Shown here one piece after another: positions 7,615 to 16,378 of a stretch of 64,000 nucleotides of DNA. Source of the DNA: Paracoccus tibetensis (GTDB lineage: Bacteria > Pseudomonadota > Alphaproteobacteria > Rhodobacterales > Rhodobacteraceae); contig NZ_FMVT01000007.1 of NCBI RefSeq assembly GCF_900102505.1, positions 124,001 through 188,000 of the forward strand, given 5' to 3'. Position 1 is the stretch's first letter; each line of letters starts with the position of its first letter. Position numbers and translations under genes: made by a program. The notes under the pieces were generated by a model, which saw nothing but the letters and a program-made list of their open reading frames with translations, was not told the origin of the DNA and ran no database searches.

Positions 7615-9001
7615 GGTCGGCCTCCTTTTCTTCCACATCTGCCATCTGAAGATCGCGCCACCACGCCCCCAGGATCAACTCCTTCACCTCGGCCCAGGTC
7701 CGGTCGAAGGTCTCGCGGCCGCGGACATAGGTGTCGCGGTTGAACTCACGGTAATCGGCCTCGTAGATGCCGTTCACCTGCTCGCCGGCTTGACCGACCA
7801 TCGCAGTCAACTCTTGCCGATACGTGGTCATGAAGTCGCCGAAATAGGCCTGGATGACATTGGCGAGGTCGGTCTGCTGGCCGGCCTCGAAGCGGGTGAT
7901 GATGGCGCGCACGGCGTCCCATTCGAAGCGCATCTCGGGCAGGCCGTCGCGGCGGCGGGCGCTGTTCTCGCCTTCCTCGACGCTGGCGAAGGTCGAGTAG
8001 AGCATGTCGAAGAACCGGCCCGTCGAGTCAAACTCCAGAAAGGTCGCGCCGAGCGGGACCAGCAGGATGTCGGCCGCCGCCAGCGCGTTGATGGTCAGGT
8101 AGCCGAGCGCGGGGGGCGTATCCAGGATGACGATGTCGTAGCGGTCCAGCACACCGTCCTGCGCCAGCCCGTTCGACAGCGCGTCCCAAAGCGGCCAGCC
8201 GCGCAAGCCCATGCGCCAGACCGGAACCTGGAACTCGGCCCAGTAGAGGTTCAGCTGCGCGCCCAGAAGGTCGATGTTGGGCCAGTGGGTCGGCTGGATC
8301 AGGTCGCGGACGCTGATCCCGAGCGCCTCGGTCAAGGTCTCGTCGAAGGGCAGGGGGGGCTTACCGGCCGCCTCGCGGATGCGATTTTCCGCTTGCAAAG
8401 CAAGGGCATAGTCCTTGGCCAGCAGCGGAAAGGCTGTGGACCATTCATCCGCGACGCGTCCGCCCATGATCGAGGTCATGCTGCCTTGGCTGTCGAGGTC
8501 GATGACCAGCACCTTGTAGCCGTCGAGCGCCGCCGACATGGCCAGATGCGCCGCAGTCGAGGTCTTGCCGACGCCGCCCTTGAAGTTCGCGACGGCGAGG
8601 ATCTTGGCCGGGAGCCCCTCGGGGCGCCAGGGGCGGTATTCGCGGTCGGCCGCGCCCTCGGTCGCGAAGTGGTCGCGCAGGCGCAGCACGTCCTCGAGCG
8701 TGAACCACTTCGAGTTGCCCTCGCCGACGCCCTGCGGCAGGTCGGGATGCTTGCGCAGCACGCGGCGGAAATGGGCGGTGGCGACCGGGATCAGGTAGCG
8801 GCAGATCTCCCATGTCGAGAAGCGGCGCAGGCGCTTGCGTCCGTCCGGGGCATAGCCGCGTTCGGCGAGGTCCTGGCGGCCGCGGGCGGCGAAGGCGGCG
8901 GCCTTCGCGAATCGGGCGGTGCCGATCGGCTCGGCCAGGCGACGGGCGGCGCGCGCCGGGTCGATGTTGAAGTAGGGAGGTAGTGGCTCTTTGCCTGACA
9001 T
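7607..9001 (-). CDS. parA: ParA-family partition ATPase
   Basis: A 464-residue type Ia ParA. The N-terminal extension carries a DNA-binding-like segment (about 60-115, with WFTLEDVLRLRDHF). The deviant Walker A box KGGVGKTS follows in ILAVANFKGGVGKTS, then the A' region VLVIDLDSQGS, and the Walker B-like VILDTPPALG. ParA ATPases move ParB-parS complexes, and those with N-terminal DNA-binding regions also repress their own operon. The ATG at 9001 is chosen because AGGACC lies upstream and the protein then has the usual length; the frame stays open further upstream through the iteron region but that part looks non-coding. It is transcribed divergently from rep across a 517-bp region. Confidence 0.9.
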   Translation of the reverse strand: MSGKEPLPPYFNIDPARAARRLAEPIGTARFAKAAAFAARGRQDLAERGYAPDGRKRLRRFSTWEICRYLIPVATAHFRRVLRKHPDLPQGVGEGNSKWFTLEDVLRLRDHFATEGAADREYRPWRPEGLPAKILAVANFKGGVGKTSTAAHLAMSAALDGYKVLVIDLDSQGSMTSIMGGRVADEWSTAFPLLAKDYALALQAENRIREAAGKPPLPFDETLTEALGISVRDLIQPTHWPNIDLLGAQLNLYWAEFQVPVWRMGLRGWPLWDALSNGLAQDGVLDRYDIVILDTPPALGYLTINALAAADILLVPLGATFLEFDSTGRFFDMLYSTFASVEEGENSARRRDGLPEMRFEWDAVRAIITRFEAGQQTDLANVIQAYFGDFMTTYRQELTAMVGQAGEQVNGIYEADYREFNRDTYVRGRETFDRTWAEVKELILGAWWRDLQMADVEEKEADHG

Positions 9002-9087
9002 CTTGGTCCTGTCGTAATGTATCGAGTTCCAGCGCGTGTCGCCCGATCTATGGCACATGATTTGCGTCATGCGAAGCCCGGCGCCGA

Positions 9088-9102
9088 GTTTCGCCGCGAA
9101 AC
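9088..9102. repeat. parS-like palindrome, copy 3
   Basis: GTTTCGCCGCGAAAC, identical to the copy inside parB, lies about 87-101 bp upstream of the parA start. Here it may serve both as a partition site and as an operator for parAB. Confidence 0.7.
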
Positions 9103-9210
9103 CGCCAATATTTTCAGAAGGAAGCACCCGTAAAGCTTGAATCTTGTTTATCAGGTTTAGAACCTTTCCGGCTGAAATTAGCTTCTGAAACAATGGCCTG
9201 AGACCAATGC

Positions 9211-9320
9211 GGCACCCGTCCGCGGGATGACCGGTACCCGCCTGCGGGACAAGGGGCACCCATCTGCGGTGGGAGCGGTGCCGATTCGCGGGGCAGGGGG
9301 TGTATCTCTGCGGGATGGGC
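9211..9320 (+). repeat. Array of five 22-bp iterons
   Basis: Five head-to-tail repeats, exactly 22 bp each, start at 9211, 9233, 9255, 9277 and 9299. The shared core is roughly GGYACCCRTCYGCGGGA; copies 4 and 5 have drifted at the left end but keep the GCGGG core in register. The repeats lie upstream of a Rep_3-type initiator gene, the standard place for Rep-binding iterons. Confidence 0.8.
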
Positions 9321-9346
9321 CTTTCATGTCCCGTTTCAGGCGCCTC

Positions 9347-9389
9347 AAGGTGCGGATGCCGGACCCGGCATCCCGGATGCGGGCACCTT
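9347..9389. repeat. Nested inverted repeats in the origin region
   Basis: An inner palindrome GGATGCCGG/CCGGCATCC (9354-9362 and 9365-9373, 2-bp centre) is enclosed by AAGGTGC (9347-9353) and GCACCTT (9383-9389). Such structures near iterons often act as an operator for a Rep dimer or as a countertranscribed hairpin; which applies here is unknown. Confidence 0.5.
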
Positions 9390-9410
9390 CGAGACGCGCC
9401 GGATGGCAAA

Positions 9411-9432
9411 GGAACCCGTCCACGGGACGGCC
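9411..9432 (+). repeat. Sixth, detached iteron
   Basis: Starting GGAACCCGTCCACGGGA, this 22-bp block matches the first iteron at most positions and has the same orientation. It lies 90 bp beyond the array and about 86 bp before the rep start, where Rep binding could repress rep. Confidence 0.65.
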
Positions 9433-9518
9433 CCGATCCGCGCTAGGGTGCCTTTCCCAATATTGTGCCCGGGTGCCTTTTGCGGCATGATCGAAGGCAA
9501 AAAAGGATGACAGGCGAG

Positions 9519-10709
9519 ATGGACGACATTCCCCGCGATCAGCTGTCCGGTGCCCTGCGCCGCGGCGCGGTCAAGAAGCACGTCGCGGCCATTCATGTCT
9601 CGGGCAAGCTGACGCTGCTGCAGCGCAAGCTGTCGAACGTGCTGCTGCTGAACGCCTATGACACGCTGACCAGCCGCGCCAGCCACCAGATCGACGCCCG
9701 CACGCTGTGCCTGATGATCGGCTACAACAGCAACGACATCGACACGCTGAAGCAGTCCCTGCGCGGCCTGGTCGAGACGGTGGCCGAATGGGACATGCTG
9801 GACGAGAAGGGCCGGCAGGAATGGGGCGTCTCGAGCCTGCTCAGCTATGCCAAGCTGAAGGGCGGGGTCTGCGAATACGCCTATTCCCCCGCGCTGGCCG
9901 AGAAGCTGCACGATCCCAAGGTCTTCGCCCTCATCAACCTGAACATGCAGCGGCGGTTCACCTCGGGGCATGCGCTGGCGCTTTACGAGAACTGCTACCG
10001 CTTCGTGCGGACCGGCTCGACCGGGTGGTGGGAGCTGGAGCTGTTCCGCCGGCTGATGGGCGTGGACGGCTCGGCCTATTACGAGGTGTTCAAGCAGCTG
10101 AACGCCAAGATCATCAAGCCTGCCGTGGCCGAGGTGAACAAGACCAGCAACATCATCCTGAGCCCCGAGACGAAGAAGCAGGGCCGGGCGGTGACGCATA
10201 TCCGCTTCCTGATCCGCGAGAACCCGCAGCTGGCGATCCTGGACATCGACGACGGCGAGGGCGCCCGGCATGGCGAGGTCTATGCCCGGCTGCGCGCGCT
10301 CGGGGCCAGCGACCGGCTGGCGCGGCAGTGGCTGGGCGCGCATGGCGAGGACCAGGTGCGGGCGCGGCTGGACTATGTCGAGGGGCGCAAGAACGTGGTC
10401 AGCAAGGTCGGCTACCTGAGCGCCGCGCTGGAGGGGGGCTATGGCCCCGAGCCCGCCGCGACCGAGCCGGCGAACCCGCAGGCCGAGCGGCTGCGCCGCA
10501 TCCTCGAGGTGATCAAGGCGCGCACGCCGACGCAGCGCGACGCGGACAAGCGGCTGTTCCTGAGCCAGCTGACCGAGGGCGGAGCGCGGCTGGATTTCGA
10601 GCGGCACGGCTGGATGTCGCCGCTGAACGCCGCGCGCATCCGCGCCTTCTGGGAGGAGATGTCGCCGGGCCTCTTCGCCGACCTGCCGGAGGGCGGGGCA
10701 GGGGGCTAG
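9519..10709 (+). CDS. Replication initiation protein (Rep_3 family)
   Basis: A 396-residue initiator. The N-terminal part with LTLLQRKLSNVLLLNAYDTL and the block FTSGHALALYENCYRFV match the winged-helix Rep_3/RepB-type plasmid initiators; a second winged helix with VFKQLNAKIIKPAVAEVN follows. The C-terminal 110 residues form a helical extension seen in long alphaproteobacterial versions. It should bind the upstream iterons and start replication. The ATG at 9519 is preferred because AAAAGGA lies 11 bases upstream; an ATG at 9507 has this element directly against it, and a GTG at 9465 lies in the repeat region. It ends 10 bp from the convergent proline-racemase-like gene. Confidence 0.85.
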   Translation: MDDIPRDQLSGALRRGAVKKHVAAIHVSGKLTLLQRKLSNVLLLNAYDTLTSRASHQIDARTLCLMIGYNSNDIDTLKQSLRGLVETVAEWDMLDEKGRQEWGVSSLLSYAKLKGGVCEYAYSPALAEKLHDPKVFALINLNMQRRFTSGHALALYENCYRFVRTGSTGWWELELFRRLMGVDGSAYYEVFKQLNAKIIKPAVAEVNKTSNIILSPETKKQGRAVTHIRFLIRENPQLAILDIDDGEGARHGEVYARLRALGASDRLARQWLGAHGEDQVRARLDYVEGRKNVVSKVGYLSAALEGGYGPEPAATEPANPQAERLRRILEVIKARTPTQRDADKRLFLSQLTEGGARLDFERHGWMSPLNAARIRAFWEEMSPGLFADLPEGGAGG

Positions 10710-10719
10710 CGCGCGCCCG

Positions 10720-11748
10720 TCATCGTGCGCCCCAGGTGTCGCTGAGGCGGTAGCCTTCGGGCCAGGGATCGTCCGGGTCCAGCATGTGCTGGTGGGTGCC
10801 GGTGATCCAGGCGCGGCCCGAGATCTCGGGCAGGATCGCCGGGGTCTCGCCGACAGTCGTCTGCCCGAGGATGTGGCCGGTGAAGGTCGAGCCGATCAGC
10901 GAGGTCGCGGTCAGCCGGTCCTGAAGCCCCATCTGCCCGCGCGCGTGCAGCAGCGCCATGCGCGCCGAGAGGGCCGTGCCGGTGGGCGAGCGGTCGACCG
11001 TGCCGGGCCGGATCGCGACGGCGGCCCCGGCGCTGAGGTCGTGGCCGTCGCGGCCGATCGGGCCGGCGAAGAGGCAGAACGAGATGTGCCGCCAGTCGGG
11101 ATTCTCGGGGTGGTGAAAGCCAAGCTGCGCGGTGGCGGCGGCGGTGATGCGGACGCCGAGGCGGGCGATGTCATGCGCCTCGTCCGGGGTCAGCGAAAAG
11201 CCGAGCGCGGCGGCATCGACGCAGACGAAGCTGTCGCCGCCGAAGGCCGTGTCGACGGTGAGGGTGCCCAGCCCCTCGACCTCGAGCGGGGCGTCGAGGC
11301 GCGCGGCGAAGCTGGGCAGGTTCTGCACGAAGATGCGCCTCGCCTTGCCGCCTTGGCACTCGGCGCGGATGCGGACGAGGCCGCCGGGGGCCTCCAGCAC
11401 CAGATGCGTCTCGGGCTCGTGCATGGGCAGGAGGCCGCTGTCCAGCAGCACGGTCGCGACGCAGATCGAGTTCGAGCCGGACATGGGCGGCGTGTCCTCG
11501 GGCTCCATGATGATGAAGGCGGCGTCGGCCTCGTGGTGCTTCGGGGGCACCAGCAGGTTCACGTGGCGGAAGACGCCGCCGCGCGGCTCGTTCAGGACGA
11601 AGTTGCGGAGGGTCCCGTCCCGCGCGATCCAGCGCGACTGCTCCCACAGGGTCGCGCCGGGGGGCGGGGCGACGCCGCCGGTGATGACATCGCCGACCTC
11701 GCCCTCGGCATGGGCGGAGATGACGTGGATGAGCTTGCTGCTGCGCAT
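10720..11748 (-). CDS. Proline racemase family enzyme with Ser/Thr active-site pair
   Basis: A 342-residue proline racemase-fold protein. Classical racemases and 4-hydroxyproline epimerases use two cysteines; trans-3-hydroxyproline dehydratases keep the first Cys and have Thr second. Here the first site is PPMSGSN (Ser90) and the second is DRSPTGT (Thr256), so neither cysteine is present. It is therefore unlikely to be a racemase and may be a dehydratase or a divergent enzyme. It resembles the extra racemase-like gene found in rhizobial hyp loci. Its ATG follows the aconitase-X stop by one base, and it is the last gene of the long minus-strand operon that begins with the binding-protein gene near 18.5 kb. 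Confidence 0.8.
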   Translation of the reverse strand: MRSSKLIHVISAHAEGEVGDVITGGVAPPPGATLWEQSRWIARDGTLRNFVLNEPRGGVFRHVNLLVPPKHHEADAAFIIMEPEDTPPMSGSNSICVATVLLDSGLLPMHEPETHLVLEAPGGLVRIRAECQGGKARRIFVQNLPSFAARLDAPLEVEGLGTLTVDTAFGGDSFVCVDAAALGFSLTPDEAHDIARLGVRITAAATAQLGFHHPENPDWRHISFCLFAGPIGRDGHDLSAGAAVAIRPGTVDRSPTGTALSARMALLHARGQMGLQDRLTATSLIGSTFTGHILGQTTVGETPAILPEISGRAWITGTHQHMLDPDDPWPEGYRLSDTWGAR

Positions 11749-11749
11749 G

Positions 11750-13420
11750 TCAGTCCTTGAGCCAGTGGGGCAGGGGGCGCGCCCGGCCGGTCAGGGCGGC
11801 GGCGGCGCAGTCCGCCATGCTGCCGAAGCGCAGCGGGCGGCCGCTGAGGCCGGGGCCGTAATGGGCGTATTTGCCGGAATTGGTCATGACGGCCTGCGTG
11901 CCGGGCGGAAAGACGGGTTCCGAGATCGAGCACCAGCAGAGATCGGGGATGACCTGCACGCCGGTTTGGGTGAGGCGGCCGAGGGTGCCGTCGGCCTCGG
12001 CCGCCGCGATGACGGCGCGGCCGGCTGTGACGATGACAGGGATGACGGGGCGGCGGTTCGCCAGCGCCGTGGCCAGGGCGCGGCATTCGGTCAGCGAGGC
12101 GTGCGGGCTGCCGATGGCGATGAGGTCCACGGCGTCCGGTCCGGCGTTCAGGGCGTGCCAGGCTGCGGCGAGGTCGGCGCGGGCGACGGTGCGGCGATCC
12201 GCGTCCGGGGCAAGGCGGTGGGCTTCGGGCGTGACGCCCTCGACATGCAGCATGGGCGCGGCCGAGGTGGTGCCGAAGGCGGCGCAGAGGGCTTTGAGAT
12301 CGTCCGGCGCGGGCGCGGCCCCGGCCAGCCCGCGCAGCAGCGGGATGTGGTCCGGCGAGAGGCTGCCCGCCAACCACCCGAGCAGCGGCCAGAGCGCGTC
12401 GTCGGCGTGCGGCGGCAGGTCGATGTCGATGATCCGCCGGGCGGTGCGGTGTTCGTCGAGGTAAGGGCCGGTCAGGGGCGCGCGCCCGGTCAGCGCGATG
12501 CAGAGGTCGAGAAAGTCGGGATGCTTGGCCGTGCGCGCGCCGAGGACCGAGTTGGCGTAGATGACCGCGTTCGATTCCGACCAGCCGATCTGCTCGTCCA
12601 GAGCCGGCGCGCTGTCGAGAAGGTAGGGGGCGCAGGTGAAGCTGGGCTGGCAGCCCATGCGGACATAGGCGTCCGCCAGCCGTTGCGCCGGGCCGCCGAA
12701 CAGCGCCGGCACGCCCTGCGCGCGCCAGTTCCGATGGTCCACGGAAATCGCGTTCATCGTCGTGGGGATGCAAACGCGGGCGCCGAGACCCGACATCGCC
12801 TCGGCAAAGGTGAGGTTCGCGGGGCTGGCATAGATGCAGCCGTCGATATGGGCCTGCGTCACCGAGGTGAAGCGCGCCGCGCCCTGCGCCGCCGCCATCC
12901 GCACCAGGATCTGCATCGCCTGCCGCACCGCAGGGCCGCCCGCGCCGTCCAGCATGGCGCGGTCGGCCTCGGTCAGGGCCAGCGCGGTCTCGGGCAGCGG
13001 GGCGAGGGGCAGGTGCAGATCGCCCGCGAGGATCGCATCTTCAGTGATGCGCGCCGCGGGCTCGCGGGCGAGGGCGGCGAAGTCCTGGCGGTCGAGGCGC
13101 AGGACGGGCAGGGGGCGGTCGAACATGAGGCCGGCGATCAGCGCGCCGAGCGTCGCCACGTCCTCGGCTTCGGAAAAGACCAGCGCGGCGGGGGCGCGGC
13201 CCTGAAGCGCCATGTCCAGCAGCACCCCCGAGCCGGTGCAGGAGCCGCGCGTGCCCGGCATCAGGAGGATTGCGGCCGTCAGGCAGCGCCCATGCAGCGG
13301 GTGATGCGTGTCGATGACCGTCGCGCTGGCCGGGTCGATCCCGCCCCAGAAGCTGAGCGGCTCGGTCGTGGCAATGATCGGGCCATGCGCCGTGCCGGGC
13401 AGGATCGCCGTGCCGCTCAT
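11750..13420 (-). CDS. Aconitase X, probable cis-3-hydroxy-L-proline dehydratase
   Basis: A 556-residue single-chain (type I) aconitase X. The small swivel domain comes first (about 1-135; [15 protein letters not shown]), then the large domain (about 145-556) with [49 protein letters not shown] and, near the end, [15 protein letters not shown]. Bacterial AcnX proteins characterised in hydroxyproline clusters dehydrate cis-3-hydroxy-L-proline to delta1-pyrroline-2-carboxylate, which fits these neighbours. Cys residues in CTGSG, DGCIYA and CAPYLL are candidate Fe-S or metal ligands. The ATG overlaps the epimerase stop as ATGA. The longer upstream frame is the shadow of the epimerase. Confidence 0.85.
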   Translation of the reverse strand: MSGTAILPGTAHGPIIATTEPLSFWGGIDPASATVIDTHHPLHGRCLTAAILLMPGTRGSCTGSGVLLDMALQGRAPAALVFSEAEDVATLGALIAGLMFDRPLPVLRLDRQDFAALAREPAARITEDAILAGDLHLPLAPLPETALALTEADRAMLDGAGGPAVRQAMQILVRMAAAQGAARFTSVTQAHIDGCIYASPANLTFAEAMSGLGARVCIPTTMNAISVDHRNWRAQGVPALFGGPAQRLADAYVRMGCQPSFTCAPYLLDSAPALDEQIGWSESNAVIYANSVLGARTAKHPDFLDLCIALTGRAPLTGPYLDEHRTARRIIDIDLPPHADDALWPLLGWLAGSLSPDHIPLLRGLAGAAPAPDDLKALCAAFGTTSAAPMLHVEGVTPEAHRLAPDADRRTVARADLAAAWHALNAGPDAVDLIAIGSPHASLTECRALATALANRRPVIPVIVTAGRAVIAAAEADGTLGRLTQTGVQVIPDLCWCSISEPVFPPGTQAVMTNSGKYAHYGPGLSGRPLRFGSMADCAAAALTGRARPLPHWLKD

Positions 13421-14418
13421 GCGACGACGAAGCCGTGCGCGTAGGGGTCGCGGTCGTCGATGAAGATCGTGTTGATCCCCGTCTGCCGCGCCCATCCGCC
13501 GATGGAGGGGATGATCGCCGGGCGCCCCGCGACGGTGGTTTCCGCCTCCACCCGGCCCTTGAAGATCGAGCCGATGATGCTCTCGTGCCAGAACTCGTCG
13601 CCGGGCCCGAGCCTGCCCTTGGCGGCCAGCTGCGCCATCCGCGCCGAGGTGCCGGTGCCGCAGGGGCTGCGGTCGATGGCCTTGTCGCCGTAGAAGACCG
13701 CGTTGCGCCCGTGCGCGCCGGGCTGCGTCGGCGCGCCGGTCCAGAGGATGTGGCTGAGGCCGCGGATCTCGGGATGCTCGGGATGGGTGAAATCGTGGGC
13801 CTCGTTCAGCGCGCGGCGCAGGGTCGGGGACCAGCCGATCAGCTGGCCGGCCGTGTGGTCGGCCATGTCGCGGAAGTTCGGCTGCGGGTCCACGATGGCA
13901 TAGAAGTTGCCGCCATAGGCGACGTCCACGGTGATCTCGCCGAGGCCGTCGACATGGGCGGTCAGCCCCTTGGCGTGCAGGAAGCCCGGCACGTTGGTCA
14001 GGCGGACCTCCTCGACGAAGCGGCCCTCCTGCCGGTAGGTGATGTCGACCTTGCCGGCGGGCGTGTCGATGGAGAGGCGGCCGGGCACGCGCGGCGTGAC
14101 GAGGCCGTTTTCCAGCGCCATGGTGATGGTGCCGATGGTGCCGTGGCCGCACATGGGCAGGCAGCCCGAGGTCTCGATGAAGAGGACGCCGATCTCGCAG
14201 TCGGGGCGGGTCGGGGGGTAGAGGATCGCGCCCGACATCATGTCATGGCCGCGCGGCTCGAACATCAGGCCGGTGCGGATCCAGTCGAACTCGCGCAGGA
14301 AATGGGCGCGGCGCTCCAGCATGGTCGCGCCCTGAAGCAGCGGGCCGCCGCCCGAGACCAGCCGCACCGGGTTGCCGCAGGTGTGCCCGTCGAGGCAGGA
14401 GAAGCTGTGGTTGGCCAT
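13417..14418 (-). CDS. 4-hydroxyproline 2-epimerase
   Basis: A 333-residue proline racemase-family enzyme that converts trans-4-hydroxy-L-proline to cis-4-hydroxy-D-proline, the first step of bacterial hydroxyproline breakdown. Both catalytic cysteines are present: Cys90 in LPMCGHG and Cys253 in [10 protein letters not shown]. The N-terminus [18 protein letters not shown] is typical. Length is normal for the family. It lies between the D-hydroxyproline dehydrogenase gene (gap of one base) and aconitase X (4-bp overlap). Proline racemase is a less likely alternative given the hydroxyproline context. Confidence 0.9.
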   Translation of the reverse strand: MANHSFSCLDGHTCGNPVRLVSGGGPLLQGATMLERRAHFLREFDWIRTGLMFEPRGHDMMSGAILYPPTRPDCEIGVLFIETSGCLPMCGHGTIGTITMALENGLVTPRVPGRLSIDTPAGKVDITYRQEGRFVEEVRLTNVPGFLHAKGLTAHVDGLGEITVDVAYGGNFYAIVDPQPNFRDMADHTAGQLIGWSPTLRRALNEAHDFTHPEHPEIRGLSHILWTGAPTQPGAHGRNAVFYGDKAIDRSPCGTGTSARMAQLAAKGRLGPGDEFWHESIIGSIFKGRVEAETTVAGRPAIIPSIGGWARQTGINTIFIDDRDPYAHGFVVA

Positions 14419-14419
14419 G

Positions 14420-15652
14420 TCAGAACCTTTGGGGCGAGAAGTGCTGCGGGTCGATGGCGGGGGCCGCGCCGGTCACGAGGTCCGCGACCAGCCGGGCGGT
14501 GCCCGCCGATTGGGTCAGGCCCAGATGGCCGTGGCCGAAGGCGTGGATCACGCGGGTCGAGGCGCGGGCGGGGCCGATGACCGGCAGCGTGTCGGGCAGC
14601 GAGGGGCGAAAGCCCATCCACTGCGTGCCGCCTTCCGTATTCAGGCCGGGCAGGAAGGTCCGGGCCTTGGCCAGCATCGCCTCGGCCCGGCGGAAGTTCG
14701 GCGGCAGGGCCAGCCCGCCCAGTTCCACCGCGCCGCCGACGCGGATGCCGGTCGAGAGGCGGCTGACGACGAAGCCGTGCCCGCCGAAGATGACTTGCAG
14801 GCGCAGATCGAAGGCGCCGGCGGGCAGGGTGGTGTTGTAGCCGCGCTCGGTTTCCAGCGGGATGCGGTCGCCCAGGGTCCGCGCCAGATCCTTGGAATGC
14901 GCGCCCGCGGCCAGGACCGCGTGATCGGCCTGCCGGCGGCGGCCGGCGGCGGTGACGGTGACGCCGGTCCCATCGGCCGCGAGCGCGGTGACCTGCGCCT
15001 GTTCGATCGTCCCGCCCGCGGCGCGGAAGCGCTCGGCCAGGGCCAGCACATAGAGGCGCGGGTCGGCGATGGAGTACCAGTTCGGCGTGAAGGTGCCGTG
15101 GGTGAAGCGGGGCGCGAGGCCGGGCTGAAGCTGCGCCATCTCCTCCGCGTCCATGTGGCGGAACGCGATCCCGTGATCGGCGCGGGCCTGCCAGCCGGGC
15201 AGCGAGGCGTCGAACTCGGCCTGCGATTCGTAAACCTGCAGGCTGCCGTCCTTGCGCAGCATGTGGCCTGTGCCGGTGGCGGCCATGAACGGCTCCAGCT
15301 CGGCGCGCGAGAGGTCCATGAGCGCGGTCTGCGCGACGGTCGAGCGGGCGACGCGGGCGGGGGCGCAGGCGCGCCAGAACCGGAACATCCAGGGCGCGAT
15401 CCGCAGCGCATAACGGGGCGGCACCGAGAGCGGCCCGAGCGGGTCCATCAGCCAGCCAGGGGCCTTGCGCAAGAGGCCCGGCGAGGCCAGCGGGAGGATG
15501 TCGGTGAAGGCGAAGGCGCCGGCATTGCCGGCCGAGGCGCCCGCCGCCGGACCCTCGCGGTCCAGAACCGTCACCCTGAGGCCCCGCGCCTGGAGGGCGA
15601 GGGCTGAGGAGAGGCCGATCACCCCGGCGCCGATCACGATCACATGGGTCAT
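14420..15652 (-). CDS. D-hydroxyproline dehydrogenase (DAO/DadA family FAD oxidoreductase)
   Basis: A 410-residue flavoprotein. The N-terminal dinucleotide fold IVIGAGVIGLSSALAL binds FAD, and the C-terminal block GFRPSLPDTLPVIGPA followed by HAFGHGHLGLTQSAGT is the DadA/DAO signature. In this cluster it should oxidise cis-4-hydroxy-D-proline, made by the epimerase next to it, to delta1-pyrroline-4-hydroxy-2-carboxylate, passing electrons to the respiratory chain. A general D-amino acid dehydrogenase is the alternative. It starts 3 bp after the ABC ATPase stop and ends 1 bp before the epimerase start, so it belongs to the same operon. Confidence 0.85.
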   Translation of the reverse strand: MTHVIVIGAGVIGLSSALALQARGLRVTVLDREGPAAGASAGNAGAFAFTDILPLASPGLLRKAPGWLMDPLGPLSVPPRYALRIAPWMFRFWRACAPARVARSTVAQTALMDLSRAELEPFMAATGTGHMLRKDGSLQVYESQAEFDASLPGWQARADHGIAFRHMDAEEMAQLQPGLAPRFTHGTFTPNWYSIADPRLYVLALAERFRAAGGTIEQAQVTALAADGTGVTVTAAGRRRQADHAVLAAGAHSKDLARTLGDRIPLETERGYNTTLPAGAFDLRLQVIFGGHGFVVSRLSTGIRVGGAVELGGLALPPNFRRAEAMLAKARTFLPGLNTEGGTQWMGFRPSLPDTLPVIGPARASTRVIHAFGHGHLGLTQSAGTARLVADLVTGAAPAIDPQHFSPQRF

Positions 15653-15655
15653 GAT

Positions 15656-16378
15656 CTAGTGCGTCGCTGCCAGGAACTTGCGCAGGTCGGCGTTCTGCGG
15701 CGCCTCGAACAGCTGCGCGGGCGGCGCGATCTCGGCCATGACGCCCTGGTGGAAGAAGGCGACGCGGTCGGACACCTCGCGCGCGAACTTCATCTCGTGC
15801 GTGACGCAGATCATCGTCATCCCTTCGGAGGCCAGCAGGCGCAGCGTGTCCAGCACCTCGCCCACCAGCTGCGGGTCCAGCGCGGAGGTCACCTCGTCGA
15901 AGAGCATGTAGTCGGGCGACATCGCAAGCGCGCGGGCGATGGCCATGCGCTGCTGCTGGCCCCCAGACAGGCGCGAAGGGTAGACCTTCAGCTTGTCGCC
16001 AAGGCCGACATGGTTCAGCTGGCGCACCGCCTCGGCCTCGGCCTCGGCCTTGGGGCGGCCCAGCACCTTGCGCTGCGCCAGCATGACGTTCTCCAGCACG
16101 GTCAGGTGCGGGAAGGCGTTGTATTGCTGGAAGACGATGCCGATGCGCCGGCGCAGCTGGTTGAGGTTGGTGGACTTCGCATGCACCTCGGTTCCGTCCA
16201 CGAGGATGCGGCCCTGATCGATCGGCTCCAGCCCGTTGATGCAGGTCAGCAGCGTCGACTTGCCCGAGCCCGAGCCGCCGATGACGGTCAGCACCTCGCC
16301 CTTCGCGACGGTCAGGTCGATGCCCTTCAAGACCTCGAGCGCGCCGAAGGACTTGCGGACATTCTCGATCTCAATCAC
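15656..16378 (-). CDS. Polar amino acid ABC transporter ATPase (hydroxyproline uptake)
   Basis: A 240-residue ATPase of the HisP/GlnQ type. Walker A is GGSGSGKST, the Q-loop region IVFQQYNAFPHLTV, the signature LSGGQQQR, Walker B YMLFDEVTSALD and the switch His in CVTHEM. It energises uptake through the two permeases just upstream, which it overlaps by 8 bp. The location inside the hydroxyproline operon, between transporter and catabolic genes, suggests hydroxyproline as substrate, comparable to hypP of Sinorhizobium. The substrate is inferred from context only. Confidence 0.9.
   Translation of the reverse strand: MIEIENVRKSFGALEVLKGIDLTVAKGEVLTVIGGSGSGKSTLLTCINGLEPIDQGRILVDGTEVHAKSTNLNQLRRRIGIVFQQYNAFPHLTVLENVMLAQRKVLGRPKAEAEAEAVRQLNHVGLGDKLKVYPSRLSGGQQQRMAIARALAMSPDYMLFDEVTSALDPQLVGEVLDTLRLLASEGMTMICVTHEMKFAREVSDRVAFFHQGVMAEIAPPAQLFEAPQNADLRKFLAATH

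Larger units (their letters stand above)
9002..9518. other. Probable replication origin and control region
   Basis: This gap between the parA and rep starts holds no convincing gene. From left to right it contains the parA promoter area with a parS-like palindrome (9088-9102), a comparatively AT-rich stretch (about 9105-9195), five adjoining 22-bp iterons (9211-9320), nested inverted repeats (9347-9389), a sixth iteron (9411-9432) and two GGTGCCTTT repeats just before rep. This is the usual make-up of an iteron-controlled plasmid origin. No perfect DnaA box was found by eye. Confidence 0.7.

Noticed and set aside
9105..9200. DnaA box in the AT-rich part of the origin
   Set aside because: TTTATCAGG and similar strings differ from the consensus at key positions; no reliable box was found.
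9465..9518. Upstream GTG and ATG starts for the replication protein
   Set aside because: The added residues are encoded by repeat DNA and the AAAAGGA element is correctly spaced only for the ATG at 9519.
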